A stretch of DNA of 58,383 nucleotides from Anaerolineae bacterium. GTDB taxonomy: Bacteria; Chloroflexota; Anaerolineae; Promineifilales; Promineifilaceae. The notes beneath the pieces were generated by a model. The model was not told where the DNA came from and searched no databases. It saw only the letters and a list, made by a program, of their open reading frames with translations. Below are positions 26,153 to 34,827 of the stretch, in pieces. A program made the translations under genes and the position numbers. The stretch covers positions 1-58,383 of the forward strand of contig JANQGC010000173.1 of assembly GCA_028277515.1 (NCBI GenBank), read 5' to 3'. Position 1 is the first letter of the stretch. Every line of letters starts with the position of its first letter.

Positions 26153-28930
26153 CTATTCTTCATCTACTTCTATGAAGAAAGATGGCACTTCATCGTCAGC
26201 CTCACCCAGGCAGATACGTTGGATATTTTGGTCTTCAAGGCCATCTCGCTCAATAATACAGGTACGGTAGGCATCAGCCTTCTCCTGTACCTCGGCCAGC
26301 GCCTCTTCTACCGGAACTTCCTCCTTTAAGATTTGATCGTAAGCATAGGATAGCCACCATGAATATCCTAAATTTAACCAACTTGCCTTAGAACTAAGAC
26401 TCAAAGAAGCAGAGGGTCCCGTAATATCTTCCACGCTGGCCAGATTGGCGGCAGCAAACTCTGCCCCAATTTGCTGGGCATATGCCTCGGATTCAGCAAC
26501 AGTGCGTCTAGCTGGTACCATATTGCCGTAACCAAGCGTAAGGGATTGTTCACTGAGGAAAGTGATCCAATCCCAGCATGCCTGTCGCTGCTCCGTATTG
26601 GCGGAGATAAAATAGGTGGTAATGAAACTAGATGCAGTCACTGTGCCATCAGAGCCGGCCGGCAGGGGTGCGACACCTACATCAAGACCATCCAGACTGA
26701 TTTCAGGAAACGATTGAAATCCCTGATCGCTCCACATGGCCGCCCGGCCATTTTCGATTAGCGTCTTACGTTCTTCGCTACCTGAGAAACTACCGCCCAT
26801 TTTTGTCATAAATGTCGGCTTAACGCCAAACTCAGTCGTAAGGTTGGTGATCCAGCGCATGGCCTCCACCGTGTCAGGATGCGTTAAAGACAATTTTGGC
26901 GGGTCTTCGCTCTCATCTAAAATCTTAGCGTTTAGTCGCTCCAGGAAGTTCGTTACATCGTTGATTTCAAACTCCTGGGGCACAATGCCGTATTGCTTGG
27001 TTTCCAGATCGTCACTTGAAGTGAGAGCAACGGCAGCAGTCAAAAAGTCTTCCACTGTCCAACCTGCTTCCGGATAGGGCACACCTGCCTCATCAAACAA
27101 TGCTTTGGTATAGCGGATGACAGGGACATTCATTTCGGCCGGCAGGCCCCAAAGCTGCCCTTGTTTGGTAACAGCAGCCAGGATCTGTGGGTAAAAATCA
27201 TCTTTGCTCAGGTTCGGATCAGCGTCCAAAAACGGTTCCATACTGAGAAGCGCAGCCTGGTCTTCCGCACTTGTAATGCCGCCAAACCATTGCAAACAAT
27301 CGGTAGTGGCAGCTATATCATGCAGGGTGATAATTCCACTACCAAAGTCTGGCGTCTCTAGTTCAATGACAATGTCAGGATGTTCCTCTCGAAAAGTTTG
27401 AGCCAGGTCTCGATAAGGCTGCAACCCCCCCGGACCACTGCCGGCAACAAAAGTGATGGTAATTGCATCTTCCGGCACTTCCTCCACTTCCGGCGCGGAT
27501 ACTACCACTTCTTCAGAATCGCCATCTCCTTCCTCGTCCTGCTCTATATCGGCTTCGGCAATCTCCGTTTCGGCCGCAACCTGGGCATCTGCCAGGGCAT
27601 CCTCAACAGGTATTTTCTCGTTGATAATGTCCCGAACGGCATCATAGAAAGCGCCATAGCCAGGAGTATAGTCGAGAAAAAAGGAATGATCTAACGCATA
27701 GTGCAGCGCCTCTCCCAGTTCAGGATCAACATTGTCCCAGAAGCCGCTGGATTCGGCGATGGACCGGCGGGCAGGGATGGACGTATCCCCACCAAAACCA
27801 CCGCCCACTTCCTGCCGGCTGAGGAAGTCTAACCAGCGCCACGCCGCTTCCGGGTGACGTGTGCCGGCACTTAGCACATAGCCGTTTACAAACATCTGCG
27901 TCGTCTGGTCATCAGGCGCCTCTACCGGAAAGGGCACCACGCCGAGATCCATATCACTGCCGCGCCACTCCCATGCCCCACTCCACTCCGGCCATATAGC
28001 AGCCTGCCCATTGTTTATTAAATCATAACCTGCCGGCACATAGGATCCATCCTCGTCCGGTTCCGGCTGGTCCAAAATCGGCGCGACTTCATGGGTGATA
28101 TAAAGATCGGCAAACCAGGTCACTGCCTCAGCAACATCCGGACGGTCAATCTGCGGTGTAGGTGGCTCGGTACTCGTATCCACAAGGGGACCGACGCGAG
28201 GCAACACAAATTCAGTGGGACTAATACCAGGTTGTACAAATCCCCATTGGCCGACATCATCACCTTCGCTCTGAGTCGTGGCCCTGGCCGCCGCCAGGAA
28301 GTCATCCCAAGTCCAACCCACCTCCGGGTAGGGGACGCCGGCCTCGTCAAACATATCTTTTTGGTAAAACAAAAGCGTGAAATTGATATAAGAGGGCAGG
28401 CCAAAGATGCCGCCATCTGAACTGAAGAATTCTAAAGCATTGGGATAAAAGTCATCCTCACTAAAGCCGGCATCAGCATCCATGAGCGGCCGTAAATCGA
28501 GCAGCAGTTCTTTTTGAGCACGTGCCCCGCCGATGGCATTGGTCGTGATCACATCGGCCGCCCCAACCAACCGTCGTGCCCCATCTTCAGGCCACTCACC
28601 GATACCACCGCTTTCCAATCCTAGCGTTTCCTCGACAGAGACCATCTTGATTTCAATGTCAGGGTTTTCGGCCTCAAACGTATCGACCAGGTCGCGGTAA
28701 TTTCCCCGTTCCCAATCATAGACGGCCATCTGTAAAATGATGGCATCGCCATTTTGGGTATCGGCCGTTTCACCTTCATTTTCGCTCTGTGTTGAATCAG
28801 TCGTTTCACTGTCGGCAGATTCCGTCTCGGTCTCACTATCCGGCAGCGGGGTTGCCGGATCTTGTCCGCTGTTACAACTTACCAACGACAGGATCAATAG
28901 GGCAAATAAGAAAATTGTTACTTTTTTCAT
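26153..28930 (-). CDS. Lipoprotein with two tandem solute-binding domains
   Basis: A 925-residue protein with a lipobox LSLVSC (Cys19) and an acidic Ser/Glu/Thr linker, then two complete extracellular solute-binding (family 1) domains at about residues 65-450 and 495-895. The two halves align with each other: both have a DDFYP motif (GFSEDDFYPNALEF, LSKDDFYPQILA), then LFDEAGVPYPE or MFDEAGVPYPE followed by GWT, and an EAWRWLDFLS/QACWDWITFLS segment. They are joined by an acidic linker, so the gene arose by internal duplication. GGAGGAG precedes the ATG. Family 1 binding proteins normally feed MalFG-type sugar importers, but none is present; the neighbours form an exporter-type cassette. Ligand unknown. 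Confidence 0.88.
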   Translation of the reverse strand: MKKVTIFLFALLILSLVSCNSGQDPATPLPDSETETESADSETTDSTQSENEGETADTQNGDAIILQMAVYDWERGNYRDLVDTFEAENPDIEIKMVSVEETLGLESGGIGEWPEDGARRLVGAADVITTNAIGGARAQKELLLDLRPLMDADAGFSEDDFYPNALEFFSSDGGIFGLPSYINFTLLFYQKDMFDEAGVPYPEVGWTWDDFLAAARATTQSEGDDVGQWGFVQPGISPTEFVLPRVGPLVDTSTEPPTPQIDRPDVAEAVTWFADLYITHEVAPILDQPEPDEDGSYVPAGYDLINNGQAAIWPEWSGAWEWRGSDMDLGVVPFPVEAPDDQTTQMFVNGYVLSAGTRHPEAAWRWLDFLSRQEVGGGFGGDTSIPARRSIAESSGFWDNVDPELGEALHYALDHSFFLDYTPGYGAFYDAVRDIINEKIPVEDALADAQVAAETEIAEADIEQDEEGDGDSEEVVVSAPEVEEVPEDAITITFVAGSGPGGLQPYRDLAQTFREEHPDIVIELETPDFGSGIITLHDIAATTDCLQWFGGITSAEDQAALLSMEPFLDADPNLSKDDFYPQILAAVTKQGQLWGLPAEMNVPVIRYTKALFDEAGVPYPEAGWTVEDFLTAAVALTSSDDLETKQYGIVPQEFEINDVTNFLERLNAKILDESEDPPKLSLTHPDTVEAMRWITNLTTEFGVKPTFMTKMGGSFSGSEERKTLIENGRAAMWSDQGFQSFPEISLDGLDVGVAPLPAGSDGTVTASSFITTYFISANTEQRQACWDWITFLSEQSLTLGYGNMVPARRTVAESEAYAQQIGAEFAAANLASVEDITGPSASLSLSSKASWLNLGYSWWLSYAYDQILKEEVPVEEALAEVQEKADAYRTCIIERDGLEDQNIQRICLGEADDEVPSFFIEVDEE

Positions 28931-28966
28931 GATGCTCCTCCAGTTACCAAAATGTTATAATTAAAA

Positions 28967-29953
28967 TTATTTCTTGCGCCGAAGCCAGCGGCGAAGGCCG
29001 CGCTTTTCAGGTGCAGCCGGTTCACTGTTGTCAGATTGGACAACGGCCGTTTCCTCGACGCCATCTACCGCTTTCACCAATACACCGGCATCCGTTTTCT
29101 CTAATACAACCCGGCTGCCGATCCCTACTGCTGCTCGTAAATCCGGCGGAATTTGCAGCCGCCCGGCAGCATCGACTACGATATATTCTTCATACTCATC
29201 ACCCATTCCTTCCTCCTGCACTTCTACTGTCAGGGCTGCTTCCACTTCAGCAACACGTCGCACCGTCTCGCTGCTGGTTCGGCCGTCTCGAATTGTCACC
29301 ACGCGATCGACCAATTGCACGACCTGCGGATCATGGGTGACAATGATGGTCGACAGCCCATAACGCGCGTTCATTTGCCGTAAAAGCGTCAAAATATCCC
29401 CGGCCGTGACCGAGTCCAGTTCGCCGGTCGGCTCATCACCCAATAAGAGTGTCGGCTTGTTGGCCAGGGCAACAGCAATGGCCACACGCTGTTGCTGCCC
29501 GCCGGAAAGCTGCGCCGGCTTATGATGGCGATGCTCCCACAAATCCACGGCCTGTAATAGCTCCTCGCTCCAGGCTTGTTTTTCTCGCCTCGTCATCCCG
29601 GCAACGGTCATGGGCATCATGATATTTTCCTGGGCGGAGAGGTAGGAAATCAAGTTTCGGCCGGTTTGCTGCCACACAAAACCGACCTCACGCCGGCGGT
29701 AACTGTCCAGTTCGGCATCGGTTGCTTTGAGCAGATCGCGTCCATTGACAATCACGCTGCCCGCGGACGGCCGATCCAATCCGCCGAGAATATTGAGCAA
29801 GGTGCTCTTGCCTGAGCCGGAGGCCCCTACAATACCCAGCATTCCTCCGGACTGCATGGTTAAATCCAATCCTTGCAAAGCCACCACTTCCAGTTCGGCG
29901 ACTTTGTAAATTTTGACAAGATTTTGGCAACGGATAAACGGTTCAACCATCAA
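28967..29953 (-). CDS. ABC ATPase fused to an AbrB-like domain
   Basis: A 328-residue protein. Residues 1-230 are a MacB/LolD-type ATPase: Walker [10 protein letters not shown] (43-51), signature [15 protein letters not shown], Walker [13 protein letters not shown]. Residues 255-296 resemble a SpoVT/AbrB swapped-hairpin domain ([20 protein letters not shown], compare the GRVxIPxxLRxxLGI core of AbrB). A basic tail [11 protein letters not shown] follows. AbrB domains bind DNA or act as dimerisation modules; here it could dimerise or sense the ATPase, or regulate transcription. It starts three bases after the adaptor gene. Confidence 0.88.
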   Translation of the reverse strand: MMVEPFIRCQNLVKIYKVAELEVVALQGLDLTMQSGGMLGIVGASGSGKSTLLNILGGLDRPSAGSVIVNGRDLLKATDAELDSYRRREVGFVWQQTGRNLISYLSAQENIMMPMTVAGMTRREKQAWSEELLQAVDLWEHRHHKPAQLSGGQQQRVAIAVALANKPTLLLGDEPTGELDSVTAGDILTLLRQMNARYGLSTIIVTHDPQVVQLVDRVVTIRDGRTSSETVRRVAEVEAALTVEVQEEGMGDEYEEYIVVDAAGRLQIPPDLRAAVGIGSRVVLEKTDAGVLVKAVDGVEETAVVQSDNSEPAAPEKRGLRRWLRRKK

Positions 29954-29956
29954 ATG

Positions 29957-31465
29957 TCACTCACCTATAATAACCCGTCCTTCTTCTACCCCTTCCGACA
30001 TCTCCACACGTGAATCACTTTCAATACCCAATCGCACATCGGCGCGGCGCTGGCCGTCTGCTTCCTCAATCACAACAAAGGTGCGACCTTGAAAACGGCG
30101 AATGGCGGCCGGCGGCAGCCAGAGCACATCTTCCTTCTCCTCAAGGATTAGGGTAACCGTAGCCAGCTCACCCAGTTCTAAATTTGGCGGCGGATCATCG
30201 AATTGGATACGAACGCGAGTGTCATCCTCGCCACTGTCGGAGGCGCCGCCGCTAAAGGCATAGGGCAGCTGGCGTACACTGCCTTGGAAAGGATCTTCCG
30301 GCCGGTTGCGCAGGGTAATAGTAGCTGCCTGTCCTACGCTCATATCATCAAGTTGGTCACTACTTAATTCGGCCGTGATTTCCAATGTCTCCGGCTGAGC
30401 CAACACAATAGCTGATTGGAAGGCCTCGGCCTGGCTTCCGGGGCGGACGTTGAGCGACATCACCTCACCGTCAAAAGGTGCAATGAGTTGGGCATCGGCA
30501 ATCTGATTTTCGATTTTTTGTACGTCAAGACGTGCCCTTTCAACGTCCAATTGCAGCAAGGGATCGACTCCTCGCGCCAATTGTTCAACCCGCAACTGAG
30601 CCAGTTCTAATTCTAACTCTAATACCCTGCGATCGTAACTGCCACTGGCGCCTGTCGCCTGGGCATCATTGAGTTGAGCCTGCGCGATTTCCAGGTTTTC
30701 CTCGGCAAATCGCAAGCTGCGCGTCGCTCCATTTCGTTCTGCTTCCATTTGCTTGCTCAGCGACTCCCCGGTACAAGGCACAGTTTCGCCATCCTGTCCG
30801 GGCAGGCAAGAAGATTCCGTTATGAATAGTTCCCATTCGCGGCCGGGATCAAAAGCCGTGTCATAAGCCTTTTGTGCATCAGCCAGGTTACGCTGCGCCT
30901 GCTCAAGGTTTATCTGGCTGGAAGTGAGACCGGCCGTATCGTCATTAATGCGCTCTCGCTCCAATTGCAATTCTATTTTTTGCAAATTGATCTGGGCTTC
31001 TATGAGGTCATCATCACTTGTTTCTTCGGCCTGCGTTAGCTTGGTTTCGGCCGTTTCTAATACCAACTGCGCCTGGGCTAACTGGTTCTGCAATTCGGTT
31101 ATCTCTAACTGGGCCAACACATCGCCTGCCTGCACCTGGTCGCCGCGCTGCACCATGACCTGGTCTACAAAGCCGGTGCTCTTAAAAAAGAGTTCCTGCT
31201 CCACCATTGGCGAGACACGGCCAGTGAATTCCAACGAATTGACGACCGTCCCTTTTTGAACCGTATAAGTTGGCTTCTCCGGTACAATGGGGGTTGGCAG
31301 CGGTGTGGGGGTCGGTCCCAGATCGGCCGTTTCCCCCTGCCCGCAAGCAGCCAGGAGAAGCATTGGGCACAGATAAACGCAGACGAGCATGAATTTTCTT
31401 ATGAACCAACGAAAACTCTTCAGATTTTTTGTCTCATCTTCTTTAATGATCTGGTTTATTTTCAT
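29957..31465 (-). CDS. HlyD/MacA-type periplasmic adaptor lipoprotein
   Basis: A 502-residue membrane-fusion protein. The N-terminus carries a lipobox (MLLLAAC) after a hydrophobic stretch, then a Thr-Pro linker, a lipoyl half (GFVDQVMVQRGDQVQAGDVLAQLEI), a long coiled-coil hairpin (about residues 115-310), the second lipoyl half (IAPFDGEVMSLNVRPGS) and a beta-barrel. AAGGTG precedes the ATG. Such adaptors couple FtsX/MacB-type permeases to an outer wall or outer membrane. It lies between permease and ATPase in the same cassette. Confidence 0.85.
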   Translation of the reverse strand: MKINQIIKEDETKNLKSFRWFIRKFMLVCVYLCPMLLLAACGQGETADLGPTPTPLPTPIVPEKPTYTVQKGTVVNSLEFTGRVSPMVEQELFFKSTGFVDQVMVQRGDQVQAGDVLAQLEITELQNQLAQAQLVLETAETKLTQAEETSDDDLIEAQINLQKIELQLERERINDDTAGLTSSQINLEQAQRNLADAQKAYDTAFDPGREWELFITESSCLPGQDGETVPCTGESLSKQMEAERNGATRSLRFAEENLEIAQAQLNDAQATGASGSYDRRVLELELELAQLRVEQLARGVDPLLQLDVERARLDVQKIENQIADAQLIAPFDGEVMSLNVRPGSQAEAFQSAIVLAQPETLEITAELSSDQLDDMSVGQAATITLRNRPEDPFQGSVRQLPYAFSGGASDSGEDDTRVRIQFDDPPPNLELGELATVTLILEEKEDVLWLPPAAIRRFQGRTFVVIEEADGQRRADVRLGIESDSRVEMSEGVEEGRVIIGE

Positions 31466-31542
31466 TGTGGTACACCTTGCGTTTTCGTTGTGTCCGGAGA
31501 CCCAAATTTAGCAGCAACCCAAAATCAAAGGGTGGTCCATTC

Positions 31543-34434
31543 CTATACAGCTTCACCTAGCTTAACAGCCTCAAATATGCGCATGCGAGCAACCAGGATA
31601 ATAAGCACCAGTACAGCAATGATGAACATAACAGCAAAAAGAGTGTAAATTGTGCCTAGTTGCTCCCAGGCGATTTGGACAACAAAGGGAGGAGTCACGG
31701 CCGTGTTGCCCTCGCCCACCTGCAAAAATGGAATAAACAAACGACTGGCCACAACACCCAATGCCGTACCCAGGCCGACTCCGGCAAAAATTAGAGCGGC
31801 TTGTTCTCCCGCCAGGTAAGCCGCCATCTGTTCCAATGATAGACCGGTTGCCCGCAGCATCCCTAATTGAATGGTGCGTTGGTGAAAAGAAACAACGGCG
31901 TACACCAGGAATCCGAGAACGGTCAGCAATGCAGCCGCTAAGAAACCGGCCGAGAGCAAACCAAACAATCCCTGCCGCTCCGGCCGGGTCTGTTCTTCTT
32001 TGATCTGGTCCCGGGCATCTTGGGCCGTAATCACAGAAAATCCAAGGGCGCGTACCTCGCTGACAATTTGGCTGCTGGGCACATCCGGATCAGTTCTCAA
32101 CCAGACATTGTAAGGGAATGTACCACCCAATGCCTCATGTAGATGATCGAGATTGGCCACAAAAAAGGGACCCTCTTGCGGGTAGAGTGTCGGAAAGAGA
32201 TCGAGTGGCCCGGCAATGGTAAACTCTGCCGTAGCAAATTCATCAAACGCGCCAATGGTAAGCCGCAATGGGTCACCAACCTGCAAATTATTACGACGCA
32301 TGAAATCACGATTGACAAGTATATGATCTCGCTGAACGGCCAGCCGATTCAGCAAGCCGCCCAACGATTCATTCGCCGCAAAATCGGGGCGGAAAAAGGC
32401 TACCTGCGCCAGATCCATCCGATCAATGCCCAAAATTTCTCCCGATTGCTGCCGTCCGCCAATGGAAGACACGGCCGAATACTCGCCAACCCTGGCCGCC
32501 CCTTTAATACCATCCACCAACAAATGATCGGTAACAGGTAGAAATAGCCAACGCGGTTCGTTTTCATCCGCCGGTAGGGGAGTCGTTTGAGTTACCTGAG
32601 CGAGCGGGTCTTGCGGTTGCCGGCTGCGCTCCGTGTCTTCACCCAACTCTGCCAGATTCAAGTCCGTTCCAACCTGGTAATATATCTGGTCGGTCAGATG
32701 ATCGTCCAAAGTGACAGCCATTGAGGCTGTGAAGCCGGCTAGACTAATGGTTAACGTGAGCAGTAAAAGGGGACCGGTGTACTGGGTGGAGGCGCGAGCC
32801 AATTGACGTAGCGTTAGCAGCAAGGTGATCCCCGGCAGCTTTTCGACCAACCAGGCCAGACCGGCGATTAGAAATGGAAAGAAACGGATAGCGACCAGCG
32901 CCAGCGAAAAACAAAAGAGCACCGGCACCAGAAACAACAATGGATTGGCGAACGGATCGTTGCTTCCGCCGAACAGCATGAGTGTTCCCTGGCGGCTCAA
33001 TTGATACCAGCCATAAAGGGGTGGAATGAGCAGCAACACATCAAGATAAAAACGCTGCCATATAGGAGTCTGTATTTTTCGTGCTTGCTGCCAACGCATG
33101 GTGACGATGGTATGGCGTGCGGCCATTAAAGCAGGCACCATCAGGGCCAGCAGCGCCATGCCAACCCCTACCAGGGCATAGGCAACGACAGTTCCAGACA
33201 GCACCGGCACCAGTTCTCCCGCTCCGCTGCCGGAGAGAATGGATGGATCGAGAAAAGTACGGGTGCGCCCCATTAGTCGTGCAATTTGCGTTCCCAACCA
33301 AAGCCCGCCGGCCACCCCCAATCCACCAACGAGCAGCCCTTCCAGCAGATAGACCCCGGCAATTTGCCCTTTTGTCATGCCCCGGCTGCGCCATATAGCG
33401 ATCTCGCTCTGGCCACGCTGCACCACCATATTGGCAATGAGGCCGATGAAGTAGAGGATGATGCCGATAAGTGGAATAGAAAAGATAGTCAGGGTCAGGG
33501 TCAGCAGGTTATTGGACCGGCCGTAATCTTGCAGTGCGTTAACCGGGGAGACATCCAGGGTTGTCCCGTCTAATAGGGACGTGACCCGCGCTTCTACGAC
33601 CCCTACATTTTGGAGAAGGGACTCGATGTTGTTTGGCCGGACGCGTCCACCGTCATACACCTGGTACCAAACAGCCGAACTCACCGGTTCGTCCAGCAGT
33701 GGCGCAACGCGATCAATAAACTGACCTTCACTGGTAAGCAGGGTTTCCGCGAAGGCGTCCGGTTGGTAAAACCAAAAAGGAGCAGCAGGGTCGCGCGGCC
33801 GCCACACGCCGGCGATATGCAAGGGCAACCGGGTATTATTATCTGCACCAAAGAGCGTGAAGGCTTCTCCAACCTGGAGGCCAAGTGTATCGGCCGTTGC
33901 CTCGTCGACGAGGACGTCAATACTGTCGGAGGCGGCCGTTTCCCCCGGATACACCCCCTCTACGAGTTGAATCTGCCCGGCCAGATCAGTGATAAATGCG
34001 ACATTGGCCCAGAGCAGCGGCTCATTTTGGTTGAAATCAGCTTCTTCACCAGGAAAAAGGCGCAGTTTGGGGGTAGCCACGTGGCGGATGGTTCGATCTT
34101 GCGCACTCCCAATCTGAGCGTCAAAGGGCAGGTCTATAATCCGCGGTGCTTGCTCCGTGAGGTAATCATTAATTGGTTGGTATGCTTCCCAGGTGATGTC
34201 TCCATTCCAGGCGCCAACATAGCGCCAGAGAAAAGCAAAGGGTGGTCGATACGTCCCAGATTCGGTTAACTCACCCTGTAACAGTCTGTTTTGGACCGCG
34301 TCAGCATATAGGGGTATGCCGGAGAGGATGCCAACGGCCGTTACCAACCCCAACAGCAAGCAGAGCATCAGCAATCGCTGGTGCCACACCCGCCTTGCTG
34401 CCAACATGAATAAAGAAAGCAAGGAGGACATCAT
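31543..34434 (-). CDS. FtsX/MacB-family ABC permease (large)
   Basis: A 963-residue permease with two FtsX-like membrane modules, each preceded by a large extracytoplasmic domain, and around ten membrane segments. The N-terminus has a signal-anchor (LLMLCLLLGLVTAVGILSGIPLYAD), and the end reads LRATGLSLEQMAAYLAGEQAALIFAGVGLG. It is a fused double permease, as seen in LolCDE-like systems of Gram-positive and Chloroflexota bacteria. First gene of the cassette; the adaptor follows after 77 bases. There is no clear ribosome-binding site; ATG 34434 or the adjacent ATG may be used. Confidence 0.85.
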   Translation of the reverse strand: MMSSLLSLFMLAARRVWHQRLLMLCLLLGLVTAVGILSGIPLYADAVQNRLLQGELTESGTYRPPFAFLWRYVGAWNGDITWEAYQPINDYLTEQAPRIIDLPFDAQIGSAQDRTIRHVATPKLRLFPGEEADFNQNEPLLWANVAFITDLAGQIQLVEGVYPGETAASDSIDVLVDEATADTLGLQVGEAFTLFGADNNTRLPLHIAGVWRPRDPAAPFWFYQPDAFAETLLTSEGQFIDRVAPLLDEPVSSAVWYQVYDGGRVRPNNIESLLQNVGVVEARVTSLLDGTTLDVSPVNALQDYGRSNNLLTLTLTIFSIPLIGIILYFIGLIANMVVQRGQSEIAIWRSRGMTKGQIAGVYLLEGLLVGGLGVAGGLWLGTQIARLMGRTRTFLDPSILSGSGAGELVPVLSGTVVAYALVGVGMALLALMVPALMAARHTIVTMRWQQARKIQTPIWQRFYLDVLLLIPPLYGWYQLSRQGTLMLFGGSNDPFANPLLFLVPVLFCFSLALVAIRFFPFLIAGLAWLVEKLPGITLLLTLRQLARASTQYTGPLLLLTLTISLAGFTASMAVTLDDHLTDQIYYQVGTDLNLAELGEDTERSRQPQDPLAQVTQTTPLPADENEPRWLFLPVTDHLLVDGIKGAARVGEYSAVSSIGGRQQSGEILGIDRMDLAQVAFFRPDFAANESLGGLLNRLAVQRDHILVNRDFMRRNNLQVGDPLRLTIGAFDEFATAEFTIAGPLDLFPTLYPQEGPFFVANLDHLHEALGGTFPYNVWLRTDPDVPSSQIVSEVRALGFSVITAQDARDQIKEEQTRPERQGLFGLLSAGFLAAALLTVLGFLVYAVVSFHQRTIQLGMLRATGLSLEQMAAYLAGEQAALIFAGVGLGTALGVVASRLFIPFLQVGEGNTAVTPPFVVQIAWEQLGTIYTLFAVMFIIAVLVLIILVARMRIFEAVKLGEAV

Positions 34435-34675
34435 GAAAAATTCATGAAATTTTTCAAGGGATCAGTAGGAATCATTTGCCTATTATTACTCAAAACAGTT
34501 TAAGCAAAGTAGAGCACAGATCATGATTTAAGAACCCCGGTTTCCGATACTTAGCTGGTTAGTCAGGCTCGAACATTAATTCCCCGGCTCCAACTTTACC
34601 TCTCGCCAAGTATGTACGAACGAATTTAAGGAGACGAATTAGTTCACTAATCCTTAATACACACCTGCCGTTATA

Positions 34676-34813
34676 TTTCCTCAAAGGCGTGCGGATAAGA
34701 GAGTAGCAATTTGGGATGTCACAGGTGATGTATCCGCTTATCAGGAGCTATTCATTCGCATCCATTATTACGAATCTCACCTATGTACAGTTCAGTTCCC
34801 TTTAAGCTATTAA
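34676..34813 (+). pseudogene. Remnant of a second DUF234-type ATPase
   Basis: Read in frame from 34676 this stretch gives FPQRRADKRVAI, then DVTGDVSAYQELFIR, which aligns with FPQRHVDERVAILGVTGGVPAYLELFTR of the intact ATPase (about 24445-24530), roughly two thirds identical. The nucleotide match is also clear (CCTCAAAGGC then GAGCTATTCA). After 34760 only weak similarity is left before a stop at 34811-34813. The rest of the gap 34435-34675 holds no recognisable gene. Confidence 0.75.
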
Positions 34814-34827
34814 GTGTCCTTTCTCTC

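Noticed and set aside
33610..34269. 219-codon plus-strand frame opposite the ABC permease
   Set aside because: It is antisense to a clear FtsX-type permease and shows no domain.
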